Positions 1 through 7,797 of a stretch of DNA of 64,000 bases are shown here, in pieces (position 1 is the stretch's first letter; every line of letters starts with the position of its first letter). The notes below the pieces were generated by a model. That model saw only the letters and a program-made list of their open reading frames with translations. It did no database searches and had not been told where the DNA came from. Position numbers and translations under genes: made by a program. The DNA comes from Chitinophagaceae bacterium (lineage in GTDB: Bacteria; Bacteroidota; Bacteroidia; Chitinophagales; Chitinophagaceae), in assembly GCA_016720565.1 (NCBI GenBank), contig JADKKJ010000011.1, positions 1,319,142 through 1,383,141 of the forward strand, written 5' to 3'.

Positions 1-208
1 TGCCAATAAAAAAGCGGTTGAAGCTTCCCAGAAAGCCTATGATTTCGCGGTGAAAAGATATGAGGTAGGCTTATTATCAACCTATGACCTGGTGACCACA
101 CAGAATAGCCTTCAAACGGCAAAAAATCAGCTGCTTTATTCGCAGTATGATTATGTTTTCAAAATGAAACTGCTGGAATTCTATAAAGGGCAGGGATTAA
201 AATTATAA
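1..208 (+). CDS. TolC-family outer membrane efflux protein, C-terminal end
   Basis: Only the last 68 codons are in the window, read in frame from base 2 to the TAA at 206-208. The peptide is amphipathic and helical, with the pattern AVKRYEVGLLSTYDLVTTQN typical of the final coiled-coil helices of TolC/OprM-type channels. These proteins form a trimeric outer-membrane tunnel for efflux pumps or type I secretion. The adaptor gene starts 10 bp downstream, so the two are probably co-transcribed as part of one export system whose inner-membrane pump lies outside the window. The family call rests on this short fragment plus context. Confidence 0.8.
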   Translation, partial: ANKKAVEASQKAYDFAVKRYEVGLLSTYDLVTTQNSLQTAKNQLLYSQYDYVFKMKLLEFYKGQGLKL

Positions 209-218
209 AGGGCAATAC

Positions 219-1568
219 ATGAATAAGAAATTAAAATGGACACTGATCGCCGTTGGCGCATTGGCCCTGGTATGGGTTGCGGTCAAAAAATTTGGCGGCA
301 GTAAAGCTGAAGAAAAAGTGGCCACTGAAATAGCCGCCACCCGCACTATCATTGAATCGGTAAATGCCAGTGGAAAGATCTATCCTGAAGTGGAAGTGAA
401 GATCAGTCCGGACATTTCCGGCGAGATCACTGAATTGAACGTGGCTGAAGGCGACAGCGTTCGCCGGGGCCAGGTGCTGGCAAGGATCTATGCGGACATT
501 TATGCATTGCAAAGAGATGCGGCTGCTTCCAGGCTGAATCAATCTTCCGCAACGGTGGATAATGGTCGCGCATCATTGGATGCCCTTAAGGCAAACCTTG
601 ACCTGGCCCAGCAGAATTATGATCGCAATAAAAAATTGTTTGATGATAAAGTGATCTCCCGCGCTGAATTTGAACAGTATGAGACCACGCTTCGTTCTGC
701 AAAAGCAAATTATAATGCCGCGCAGCAAAACATCAAAGGTTTGCAGGCAGTGGTCAGCAGTTCAATGACCGACCTCAATAAAGCCAACAAAGACCTGGGC
801 CGTACCGTACTCGTTGCGCCCATGGATGGAGTGATCTCTTCACTTAAAGTGAAAAAAGGAGAAAGGGTAGCCGGTAACTCATTTAATATTGGTACAGAAA
901 TGATGACTGTGGCCGATATGAGTACTTTGGAAGTAAGGGTTGATGTAGGAGAAAATGATATTGTAAAGATCAGTATCGGCGATTCCGCCGATGTGGAAGT
1001 AGATGCCTATAATAACAGGAAGTTCAAAGGTATTGTGACCAAGATCGCCTCAAGTACTTCTGCAGGAAGCGTGCTGAGCAGCTCCAATGATGTAACTAAT
1101 TATGAAGTACGGATCCGTTTGCTGAAGGATTCTTATGCCGACCTGGCGGGAAATCGTTTTCCTTTCCGCCCTGGTATGAATGCCAGCGCGGATATAAAGA
1201 CCACCCGCATCGATAATATTTTATCTGTGCCAATTACTGCGGTGAATGCCCGTGTGAAAGGTTCCGATAAGAATATGGAGGATAAAAAGAAAGAGGAGAA
1301 TGACAAGAATGCCGCCAACGATGGTGTGACCGTTGATACCGGTGGAGGTGATGAACTGGAAGAAGTGGTGTTTATCCTTCAGCCGGATGGCACCGTGAAA
1401 AAAGGGGTAGTGACCACCGGTATACAGGATATAAACTATATTGAAGTGAGAAGCGGATTAAAAGCCGGGGATGTAGTAGTGACCGCACCTTATAATGCTA
1501 TCAGCAAGAAACTGAAAGATGGCATGAAGGTAAAAGTGGTATCGAAAGACAAACTCTTCGAGAAATAA
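219..1568 (+). CDS. Efflux periplasmic adaptor subunit (HlyD/MacA-like)
   Basis: This 449-residue membrane-fusion protein should link an inner-membrane pump (ABC MacB-like or RND) to the TolC-type channel encoded just upstream. An N-terminal hydrophobic anchor at about residues 7-24 is followed by a lipoyl half-motif (SPDISGEITELNVAEGDSV), a long coiled-coil hairpin at about 95-195, the second lipoyl half (VLVAPMDGVISSLKVKKGERV) and beta-barrel/MP domains to the C-terminus. An acidic and lysine-rich insert at about 345-375 (MEDKKKEENDKNAAND) is unusual in the membrane-proximal part. The pump type cannot be decided because its gene is not in the window. Confidence 0.9.
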   Translation: MNKKLKWTLIAVGALALVWVAVKKFGGSKAEEKVATEIAATRTIIESVNASGKIYPEVEVKISPDISGEITELNVAEGDSVRRGQVLARIYADIYALQRDAAASRLNQSSATVDNGRASLDALKANLDLAQQNYDRNKKLFDDKVISRAEFEQYETTLRSAKANYNAAQQNIKGLQAVVSSSMTDLNKANKDLGRTVLVAPMDGVISSLKVKKGERVAGNSFNIGTEMMTVADMSTLEVRVDVGENDIVKISIGDSADVEVDAYNNRKFKGIVTKIASSTSAGSVLSSSNDVTNYEVRIRLLKDSYADLAGNRFPFRPGMNASADIKTTRIDNILSVPITAVNARVKGSDKNMEDKKKEENDKNAANDGVTVDTGGGDELEEVVFILQPDGTVKKGVVTTGIQDINYIEVRSGLKAGDVVVTAPYNAISKKLKDGMKVKVVSKDKLFEK

Positions 1569-1593
1569 TTCAGCCATTACCGAAATTCAGCAA

Positions 1594-2634
1594 ATGAGAT
1601 TTGGCGTCATTGGTAGCGGGTCATGGGCCACGGCCCTGGCCAAAATACTGACAGATAAAGGGCATCCTATCCATTGGTGGATCAGGGATGAGAACAGCAT
1701 CCGTCATTTGCAATCCCGCCATCATAATCCAAAATACCTCAGCTCTGCAAAATTCGATCCTGCGCTATTGCATTTATCAACAGATGTAAGGCAGGTAGTG
1801 AACCAATCGGATGTATTGGTCATCGCAGTTCCATCGGCCTATGCGGCCTCTTCTTTACAGGGTACTACCGCGGAAGACTGGAAAGGGAAAAAGCTGATAT
1901 CCGCCATCAAAGGATTGCTTCCGCAAAAAAATGTGCTGCTTAATTATTATATGCAGGAGAATTATGGCGTGCAGCTGGAGAATTATTTTGCGGTGCTGGG
2001 TCCCTGCCATGCGGAAGAAGTGGCTGCTGAAAAACTTTCCTATCTCACTTTTTCGGGCATCGATATACAAACCGCTTCGGTGATCGCTTCTCATTTTGGT
2101 AATTTTTATATCAATACCGTAGTGAACCATGATATACTGGGCGTACAATATGCAGCGGTATTGAAAAATATTTATGCCCTGGGAGCCGGTATAGCACATG
2201 GACTGGACTATGGTGATAATTTCCTGAGTGTTTATATTGCCAATGCGGCTGATGAAATGGCCGTATTCCTCCGGCAGTTTGGTGTGCAGCATATTACTGT
2301 GGGAGAACATGATGGCGAAGAAGATCCTTATACACACCGGAAAACGCCTAATTATGCGGCGTCTGTTTACCTTGGTGACCTGCTTGTGACCTGTTATTCA
2401 TTATACAGCCGTAACCGGAGTTTCGGGAACATGATCGGTAAAGGATATTCGGTGAAGGCGGCCCAGCTGGAAATGAATATGGTGGCGGAAGGATTGAATG
2501 CGGCCCGCTGCATTGAGTATATCAACCGCACAGTAAAAGCTGGTATCCCCATTGCTGATACCATCTATCGCATTCTATGGGAAAATGTGGAGCCAGGGGA
2601 AGGTTTTAAAAGAATTGAACAGGTACTGATCTAA
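1594..2634 (+). CDS. gpsA: NAD(P)H-dependent glycerol-3-phosphate dehydrogenase
   Basis: This enzyme reduces dihydroxyacetone phosphate to sn-glycerol-3-phosphate, the backbone precursor of phospholipids, in the cytosol. The 346-residue protein opens with the dinucleotide-binding fold (MRFGVIGSGSWATALA). It contains the substrate-domain sequence LKNIYALGAGIAHGLDYGDN, with its catalytic-type lysine, and ends with the usual all-helical C-terminal domain. Length is normal for GpsA. It starts 25 bp after the adaptor gene, so they may share a transcript without being functionally linked. glpK and glpF, which feed the same metabolite pool, lie about 42 kb away. Confidence 0.95.
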   Translation: MRFGVIGSGSWATALAKILTDKGHPIHWWIRDENSIRHLQSRHHNPKYLSSAKFDPALLHLSTDVRQVVNQSDVLVIAVPSAYAASSLQGTTAEDWKGKKLISAIKGLLPQKNVLLNYYMQENYGVQLENYFAVLGPCHAEEVAAEKLSYLTFSGIDIQTASVIASHFGNFYINTVVNHDILGVQYAAVLKNIYALGAGIAHGLDYGDNFLSVYIANAADEMAVFLRQFGVQHITVGEHDGEEDPYTHRKTPNYAASVYLGDLLVTCYSLYSRNRSFGNMIGKGYSVKAAQLEMNMVAEGLNAARCIEYINRTVKAGIPIADTIYRILWENVEPGEGFKRIEQVLI

Positions 2635-2643
2635 ATAAATACC

Positions 2644-2844
2644 ATGATCAAGATCTTCCAGGTAATATTCTTCGCCGCCGCTGTTTATTCTATCATATTG
2701 CAGGTAATGGAATTCAATAAATGGAGGGAAGCAAGTAAGGAAGGCAGCGTAAAACCTTATCCCATCCAGTGGTTCCGGTTCATCCTTCAATCATTGGTGG
2801 CAATTGGCTGCGCATTGAATATTCTCATCTCCTGGATAGGCTGA
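2644..2844 (+). CDS. Small two-helix membrane protein of unknown function
   Basis: A 66-residue protein beginning 9 bp after gpsA. It has one hydrophobic helix at about residues 4-22, a basic loop (KWREASKEGS), and a second helix at about 43-63. I do not recognise a named family. Its tight spacing behind gpsA supports it as a real gene. Its TGA stop directly abuts the TGA stop of the convergent hemW gene, the two forming the palindrome TGATCA with no intergenic base. Confidence 0.65.
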   Translation: MIKIFQVIFFAAAVYSIILQVMEFNKWREASKEGSVKPYPIQWFRFILQSLVAIGCALNILISWIG

Positions 2845-3969
2845 TCAGCTGAAAAGATCAGCGGCGATCCCATCTGCCAGTAGTTTACCTTCTTTTGTTA
2901 AGATTAACTGGTCGCCGCTCCTTTTTAAAAGTCCGTTGTTTATATATTTTTCTGAAATACGGAGTATCCTTTCCTGGTCCTTTGCTGCTAATGCACTTAA
3001 CTGTATCCCTTCAATGGTGCGAAGGGAGGTCATGATGTATTCATTCAATTCCTGGCTGGCATCCAGGGTCTCAAATTCTTTGCTGGTATTGCCTTCCAGG
3101 GTTGACCGGATATACTGCGCATTATTGGAAACATTCCAGGTCCTTTGTTTTCCATTATAAGAATGGGCGGCCGGGCCTATCCCTATGTATCTTTTTGCCT
3201 GCCCCGGGGCAGAGCCCCAATAGGAAGAGTTATGCCGGCTCCTGTAACCGGGTTTTGCGAAATTGGAGATCTCATAATGCTCATAGCCGGCCATCTCCAT
3301 CCATTTCATCAGCAGGAGGAATTGTTCCGATTGAAGATCCGGGTCCACATTGGAAGAACGTGATTCACGGATCAGTTTAGCCAGTGGCGTTTTTTCTTCC
3401 ACTGTAAGCGCATAACAGGAAATATGTGGTATGCCCAGTTCCAGTACGCGGCGAACATTCTCTTCCCATTTCTGGTGGGTAAGTCCCGGACTTCCATAGA
3501 TCAGGTCGATCGTAATATTATCAAAATGCCAGGCGGCGGCTTTCAACCCCTCTATGGCCTGTTTCTCGTTGTGCGCCCGGTTCATCCATTCCAGGTCTTC
3601 CTGGAAAAAACTTTGTATGCCAATGCTGAGCCGGTTGATGCCAGCCTCCTTCCATCCCAGCAGTTTTTCTTCTTCAATATCGTCGGGGTTAACTTCCAGG
3701 GTCAGCTCCGCATTTTCAGATACCTGGTAGTTTTCATTTATGGTAGTAAGCAACCTGTTTAATTCTTCCAGGCTTAAGAGGGAAGGGGTGCCGCCACCAA
3801 AATAAATGGTCTCTATTATTTCATTGTCCAGTTCATTTTTTCTTGACAGGATTTCCAGGCGCATGGCTTCCACCATTTCCGGTTTTTGCAACAGAGAAGT
3901 AGCGAAATGGAAATTACAATAATGGCAGGCCTGCCTGCAAAATGGAATATGTAAATAGATGCCAGCCAT
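2845..3969 (-). CDS. hemW: Radical SAM family heme chaperone HemW
   Basis: HemW inserts heme into apo-proteins of the respiratory chain; it was long misannotated as oxygen-independent coproporphyrinogen III oxidase. The 374-residue protein starts MAGIYLHIPFCRQACHYC, giving the CxxxCxxC motif for the radical SAM [4Fe-4S] cluster. It has the GGGTPS turn and the HemW-type HNSSYWG motif, which true HemN enzymes lack. A HemW C-terminal domain follows. It is convergent with, and touches, the small gene on the plus strand. Another tetrapyrrole gene, hemD, lies about 3 kb downstream on the opposite strand. Confidence 0.9.
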   Translation of the reverse strand: MAGIYLHIPFCRQACHYCNFHFATSLLQKPEMVEAMRLEILSRKNELDNEIIETIYFGGGTPSLLSLEELNRLLTTINENYQVSENAELTLEVNPDDIEEEKLLGWKEAGINRLSIGIQSFFQEDLEWMNRAHNEKQAIEGLKAAAWHFDNITIDLIYGSPGLTHQKWEENVRRVLELGIPHISCYALTVEEKTPLAKLIRESRSSNVDPDLQSEQFLLLMKWMEMAGYEHYEISNFAKPGYRSRHNSSYWGSAPGQAKRYIGIGPAAHSYNGKQRTWNVSNNAQYIRSTLEGNTSKEFETLDASQELNEYIMTSLRTIEGIQLSALAAKDQERILRISEKYINNGLLKRSGDQLILTKEGKLLADGIAADLFS

Positions 3970-4011
3970 GGATGATCAGCTAAATCTGATTTAATTGAAT
4001 AATTTAGCGAA

Positions 4012-5805
4012 TTGAGAAAAACGCTTCTGCAAATATCGGTGCTATTATGCCTGCAACTGCCATTATCCGCGCAGTCATATCCTGTGAGCTATCATTCCGT
4101 AGACAGGGATGCTGATTTTCTCAGGCAGCTGGCGCTGACCACTGAGTTCCCCAATCAATTCCTTTGCAGGGATTACCTGAATAAACTTACGGGCCTGCTT
4201 CAATCGAAGGGCTATATCACTGCCTCGGTTGATTCGGTAAAAATAGATCCTTCGGGTGCAAGGGTATCCCTTTTTACAGGTCAGTTATATACCTGGGCCC
4301 GGCTGGATCTTTCCCGGGTTGACCCATCGTTATTAAATACCATAGGTTGGCGGGAATCCAGTTTCAGTGGTAAACCCATTGATATGCCCCTGCTGAAAAA
4401 ATGGGAAGACCGGATCATGGACCAACTGGAGAATACGGGGTATCCTTTTGGAAAGATCTACCTGGATAGTATTGTGCTGGACCAGGAAAAAATATCGGCA
4501 AGGTTAAAAGTGGAGAAAGGAATTTTATACCTGGTAGATAGTATACGCCTTTATGGTAATGCAAAGATCTCCCATGAATTTCTGGAGCGTTACCTGGATA
4601 TGCCCAAGGGAAGCATTTATAACAAAGACAAACTGGTAAAACTCAACGCAAAGCTGAAGGAGTTAACCTATATAGAAGAAGAAAAGCCATTCGACCTCAG
4701 TATGCTGGCCAGCGGTTCAGTACTCAACCTTTACCTGAAGCAGAAGAAAAGCAGCCAGGTGAATTTCCTGATCGGCTTTCTTCCCAATAACGACCAGTTA
4801 TCCAGTAAGAAATTACTACTTACCGGGGAGGCCAATATACTTTTAAGGAATGCTTTTAATGGGGGAGAGACGTTGGGATTGAACTGGCAGCAACTGCAGG
4901 TAAGATCTCCCAGGCTGAATCTTTTTTTTAATTACCCTTACCTCTTTCATTCACCCTTAGGGGCCGATCTGAGATTTGATATACTCCGGAAAGACAGCAG
5001 TTATGTGAACATAGACCTCCAGGCCGGGGCTCAGTATGCCCTTAATGCGAACCAGAGCGCGAAACTGTTCATACAGCAGTTCACCACTATACTCAATGCT
5101 GCCGGTATCAATTCTGCCCAGGTGATCGCAGAAAGAAAACTTCCCGCCATTGGAGATGTAAGTTCTTTTAATGTGGGGCTGGATTACCAGTTCAACAACA
5201 CCGATTATCGGTTAAATCCAAGAAAAGGGAATGAAGTGCAGGTCATCACCAGCATTGGCAGCAAGAAGATCAAAAAGAACAGCGAGATCATTGATCTCAG
5301 GGATCCCAATGATCCAAATTTTGATTTCGAACGGTTATATGATACGGTCAAATTAAGATCATACCAGTTGCGTACCCGGTTGATCGTGGCCCATTATTTT
5401 CCCCTGGCCAATAAAAGGGCTACGGTAAAGACCGCATTAAATGCGGGCCTCTTCCAGAGCGCCTCCATCTTCCGAAATGAATTATTCCAGTTGGGTGGAT
5501 ATAAATTACTGCGTGGTTTTGATGAGGAAAGCCAGTATCTCACGCATTTCGCGATAGGGACGGCGGAGTTCCGGTACCTGGTAGGAACGAATTCATTTTT
5601 TTATGCCCTGCTGGATGGGGGCTGGGGCAGGAATAATACACCAGGCGTTAAATTAAATTATGGTTATATCGGTACGGGTTTGGGACTTGCTTTTGAAACA
5701 AAAGCGGGCATATTCAATTTTGCCTGGGCCATTGGCAAAAGAAATGATGCGGAACTGGATCTGAGAAGGTCGAAGATCCATTTTGGGTTCGTTAATTACT
5801 TTTAA
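4012..5805 (+). CDS. BamA/TamA-like outer membrane protein with POTRA domain
   Basis: A 597-residue Omp85-superfamily candidate. The TTG start is followed by a signal peptide (about residues 1-20, ending LPLSAQS). POTRA-like segments occupy about 30-230, including VDSIRLYGNAKISHEFLERY. From about 250 to the end there are alternating beta-strands, and the protein finishes in FVNYF, a terminal-phenylalanine signal for outer-membrane insertion. The family assembles or translocates outer-membrane proteins. This one is shorter than BamA, whose own gene is usually elsewhere, so it is probably a TamA-like or lineage-specific paralogue. No ATG fits as well as the TTG. It is divergent from hemW with a 42-bp gap. 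Confidence 0.75.
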   Translation: MRKTLLQISVLLCLQLPLSAQSYPVSYHSVDRDADFLRQLALTTEFPNQFLCRDYLNKLTGLLQSKGYITASVDSVKIDPSGARVSLFTGQLYTWARLDLSRVDPSLLNTIGWRESSFSGKPIDMPLLKKWEDRIMDQLENTGYPFGKIYLDSIVLDQEKISARLKVEKGILYLVDSIRLYGNAKISHEFLERYLDMPKGSIYNKDKLVKLNAKLKELTYIEEEKPFDLSMLASGSVLNLYLKQKKSSQVNFLIGFLPNNDQLSSKKLLLTGEANILLRNAFNGGETLGLNWQQLQVRSPRLNLFFNYPYLFHSPLGADLRFDILRKDSSYVNIDLQAGAQYALNANQSAKLFIQQFTTILNAAGINSAQVIAERKLPAIGDVSSFNVGLDYQFNNTDYRLNPRKGNEVQVITSIGSKKIKKNSEIIDLRDPNDPNFDFERLYDTVKLRSYQLRTRLIVAHYFPLANKRATVKTALNAGLFQSASIFRNELFQLGGYKLLRGFDEESQYLTHFAIGTAEFRYLVGTNSFFYALLDGGWGRNNTPGVKLNYGYIGTGLGLAFETKAGIFNFAWAIGKRNDAELDLRRSKIHFGFVNYF

Positions 5806-5830
5806 TTTCCGCGAAGCGGTGAAGACCGAT

Positions 5831-5838
5831 TATTTTTG
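5831..5838 (+). promoter_or_regulatory. -7 promoter box (TATTTTTG) of the DUF4271 gene
   Basis: The octamer matches the Bacteroidota -7 consensus TAnnTTTG and lies 19 nt before the TTG start at 5858. No TTG -33 element sits at the expected distance, so the call rests on the -7 box and its position alone. Confidence 0.4.
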
Positions 5839-5857
5839 TGCACTTTAATTTTCCTGA

Positions 5858-6808
5858 TTGTTCCGAAGAATCATTTTTTCATTTTTACTGCTGTGGCTGA
5901 CAGGCTCCCTGTTCGGGCAAACAGGAACTGATAGTCTTGCAACCCATGCAGACACCACAAAACAAAAAGATAGCAGTCTGCCGGGAACCGATACTGTATC
6001 AGTAATTCCAACACCAGATTCGGCAATAACTATCATTCCTCCGCAACGCATGGTCTTTAAAAATGATCCGGTCCTTCAATGGAAGATATTAAAGGGTCAT
6101 CCCTGGTTAGGCTTTAATGGCCCTCTGGCAAAAAAATCAGAAGCGGAACTAAGGACCGTCGAGGGGAAAGAATTACTTTTTTATTTCCTGGTTTTCTTAT
6201 TCATTCTTTTTGCCATATTAAAACAGGCATTCCCAAAATATTTTGGCGACCTGTTCCGCCTGTTTTTCCGCACCACACTGAAGCAAAGGCAGATCAGGGA
6301 GCAGTTGATGCAAACACCCCTGCCTTCTATTTTACTGAATGGATTCTTTGTACTGAGTACAGGGCTATATCTCTGTTTTCTGTTCCGTTATTTTCACCTG
6401 GACCCCACCGGTAATTTCTGGTTATTGTTCCTTTATTGCTGTGCGGCCCTGTCGGCCATTTATTTTATCAAGTTCGTCGTATTAAAATTTTCAGGCTGGT
6501 TATTCAAGGTTCCGCAGGCTGCCAATGCCTATATATTCATTGTATTCATCATCAATAAGATGATCGGCATTTTATTACTTCCGTTCCTGCTTATGCTGGC
6601 ATTTTCAGAAGGAGATATTTACCAGGCGGTAATGAGTTTATCCTGGTGCCTGGTGGCAGGACTACTGGTTTACCGTTTCATTTTGGCCTATGGTGCCTTA
6701 CGTAATCAGGTAAAACTCAATATTTTTCATTTCCTGTTATACCTCGCCGCCTTTGAAGTAGCTCCCGTTTTGCTGATATACAAGGTATTGATGTCTTATT
6801 TCCTTTGA
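5858..6808 (+). CDS. DUF4271 polytopic membrane protein
   Basis: A 316-residue protein with a TTG start and an N-terminal signal peptide (FSFLLLWLTGSLFGQ). A Ser/Thr/Asp-rich linker of about 60 residues follows, and then roughly seven hydrophobic helices from about residue 105 to the end. This matches DUF4271, a Bacteroidota-restricted membrane family of unknown function that is commonly found beside the uroporphyrinogen-III synthase gene, as it is here. The open hemD frame can extend to a TTG overlapping the end of this gene, but the better hemD start lies downstream. Confidence 0.8.
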   Translation: MFRRIIFSFLLLWLTGSLFGQTGTDSLATHADTTKQKDSSLPGTDTVSVIPTPDSAITIIPPQRMVFKNDPVLQWKILKGHPWLGFNGPLAKKSEAELRTVEGKELLFYFLVFLFILFAILKQAFPKYFGDLFRLFFRTTLKQRQIREQLMQTPLPSILLNGFFVLSTGLYLCFLFRYFHLDPTGNFWLLFLYCCAALSAIYFIKFVVLKFSGWLFKVPQAANAYIFIVFIINKMIGILLLPFLLMLAFSEGDIYQAVMSLSWCLVAGLLVYRFILAYGALRNQVKLNIFHFLLYLAAFEVAPVLLIYKVLMSYFL

Positions 6809-6814
6809 TATCCG

Positions 6815-6822
6815 TAACTTTG
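6815..6822 (+). promoter_or_regulatory. -7 promoter box (TAACTTTG) of hemD
   Basis: The match to TAnnTTTG overlaps the possible 5' extension of hemD and lies 24 nt before ATG 6847. A TTG at 6788-6790 stands 24 nt upstream, slightly beyond the usual 17-23 nt spacing. It supports ATG 6847 over TTG 6805 as the hemD start. Confidence 0.45.
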
Positions 6823-6846
6823 CACACAACTTTATCCGATCCGAAC

Positions 6847-7647
6847 ATGACAAAAACTGTGGTTAAGAAGGCCGGAGAAAAAGCCAAGTCAATTCAAAAG
6901 ATCCTCATCACCCAACCCCGCCCGGAAAGTGAGAAGTCACCATACTTTGAACTCTCAAGGCGCTATGAGGTGTCCATGGACTTTTATCCTTTTATACGCC
7001 TGGAAGGAATTCCTGCCCGCGATTTTCGTAAGCAGAAGATTGAGATACAGCAGTATACGGGGGTGATCTTCACCAGCCGTAACGCTATAGATCATTTTTT
7101 CCGCATCTGCGAAGAGATGAAAGTGTCTGTATCCCAGGATACCAAATACTTCTGCATCACGGAGGCGGTGGCGCTCTATCTTCAGAAATTCATCCTTTAC
7201 CGCAAGCGGAAGGTTTTCTTTGGCGCTGATGGCACTAATAAAAGTATGTTCGATGTGATCAATAAGCACAAAGGGAATGAGAAATTTCTTTATGTGTGTT
7301 CCGAGAACCAGCAGGATAATGAGATCGTGGGCTGGCTCAAATCGAACAACTGCGAGTTTGTGCTTGCTTTTATGTACCGCACACAAAGCGCGGATGTGAA
7401 AGAGGTGCTCAGCAAAACTGAATACGATATCATTTGTTTCTTCACGCCCAGCGGGGTAAAAAGCCTGTTCGACAATTCTCCCAAATTCAAACAAAATGGA
7501 ACTGTGATCGGCGCATTTGGAAGCAATACATCCCGCGCTGTGGAAGAAGCTGGTCTAAAATTGGTGATCAAGGCCCCGGCTCCGAGCACTCCAAGTATGG
7601 TGGCTGCTTTGGACCAGTTTTTGGGATCAGTGTTGAAGAAGAAATGA
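6847..7647 (+). CDS. hemD: Uroporphyrinogen-III synthase
   Basis: HemD cyclises and inverts hydroxymethylbilane to uroporphyrinogen III in heme and siroheme synthesis. From ATG 6847 the protein is 266 residues with two similar alpha/beta domains. The first begins KILITQPRPESEKSPYFE. The second carries the family signature region DIICFFTPSGVKSLFDN, followed by GTVIGAFGSNTSRAVEEAGL. Sequence conservation in this family is low, so the neighbouring DUF4271 gene is helpful support. A TTG start at 6805 would add 14 residues, but a -7 box at 6815-6822 argues that the transcript begins inside that extension. Confidence 0.85.
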   Translation: MTKTVVKKAGEKAKSIQKILITQPRPESEKSPYFELSRRYEVSMDFYPFIRLEGIPARDFRKQKIEIQQYTGVIFTSRNAIDHFFRICEEMKVSVSQDTKYFCITEAVALYLQKFILYRKRKVFFGADGTNKSMFDVINKHKGNEKFLYVCSENQQDNEIVGWLKSNNCEFVLAFMYRTQSADVKEVLSKTEYDIICFFTPSGVKSLFDNSPKFKQNGTVIGAFGSNTSRAVEEAGLKLVIKAPAPSTPSMVAALDQFLGSVLKKK

Positions 7648-7653
7648 GAAAAA

Positions 7654-7797
7654 GTTGATAGGTTGAGGGGTTGAGCTGTTGAGCGATGACCCTGATAATT
7701 TTGAGGTCTACTAAACATCTCAACTGTTCACCATCTCAATCCCCTCAACCCCTCAACCCCTCAACCCAACTCAACATCTCAACAGCTCAACCTCTCT
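7654..7797. repeat. Inverted pair of 8-bp arrays (GTTGAGNN / NNCTCAAC)
   Basis: Right after hemD come four GTTGANNN units (7654-7687), then about 30 unique bases, then roughly ten CTCAAC-type units on the opposite sense up to 7795. The two halves are complementary and could fold into a long imperfect hairpin in the hemD to DUF255 gap. Unit spacing is mostly 8 bp. Confidence 0.8.
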
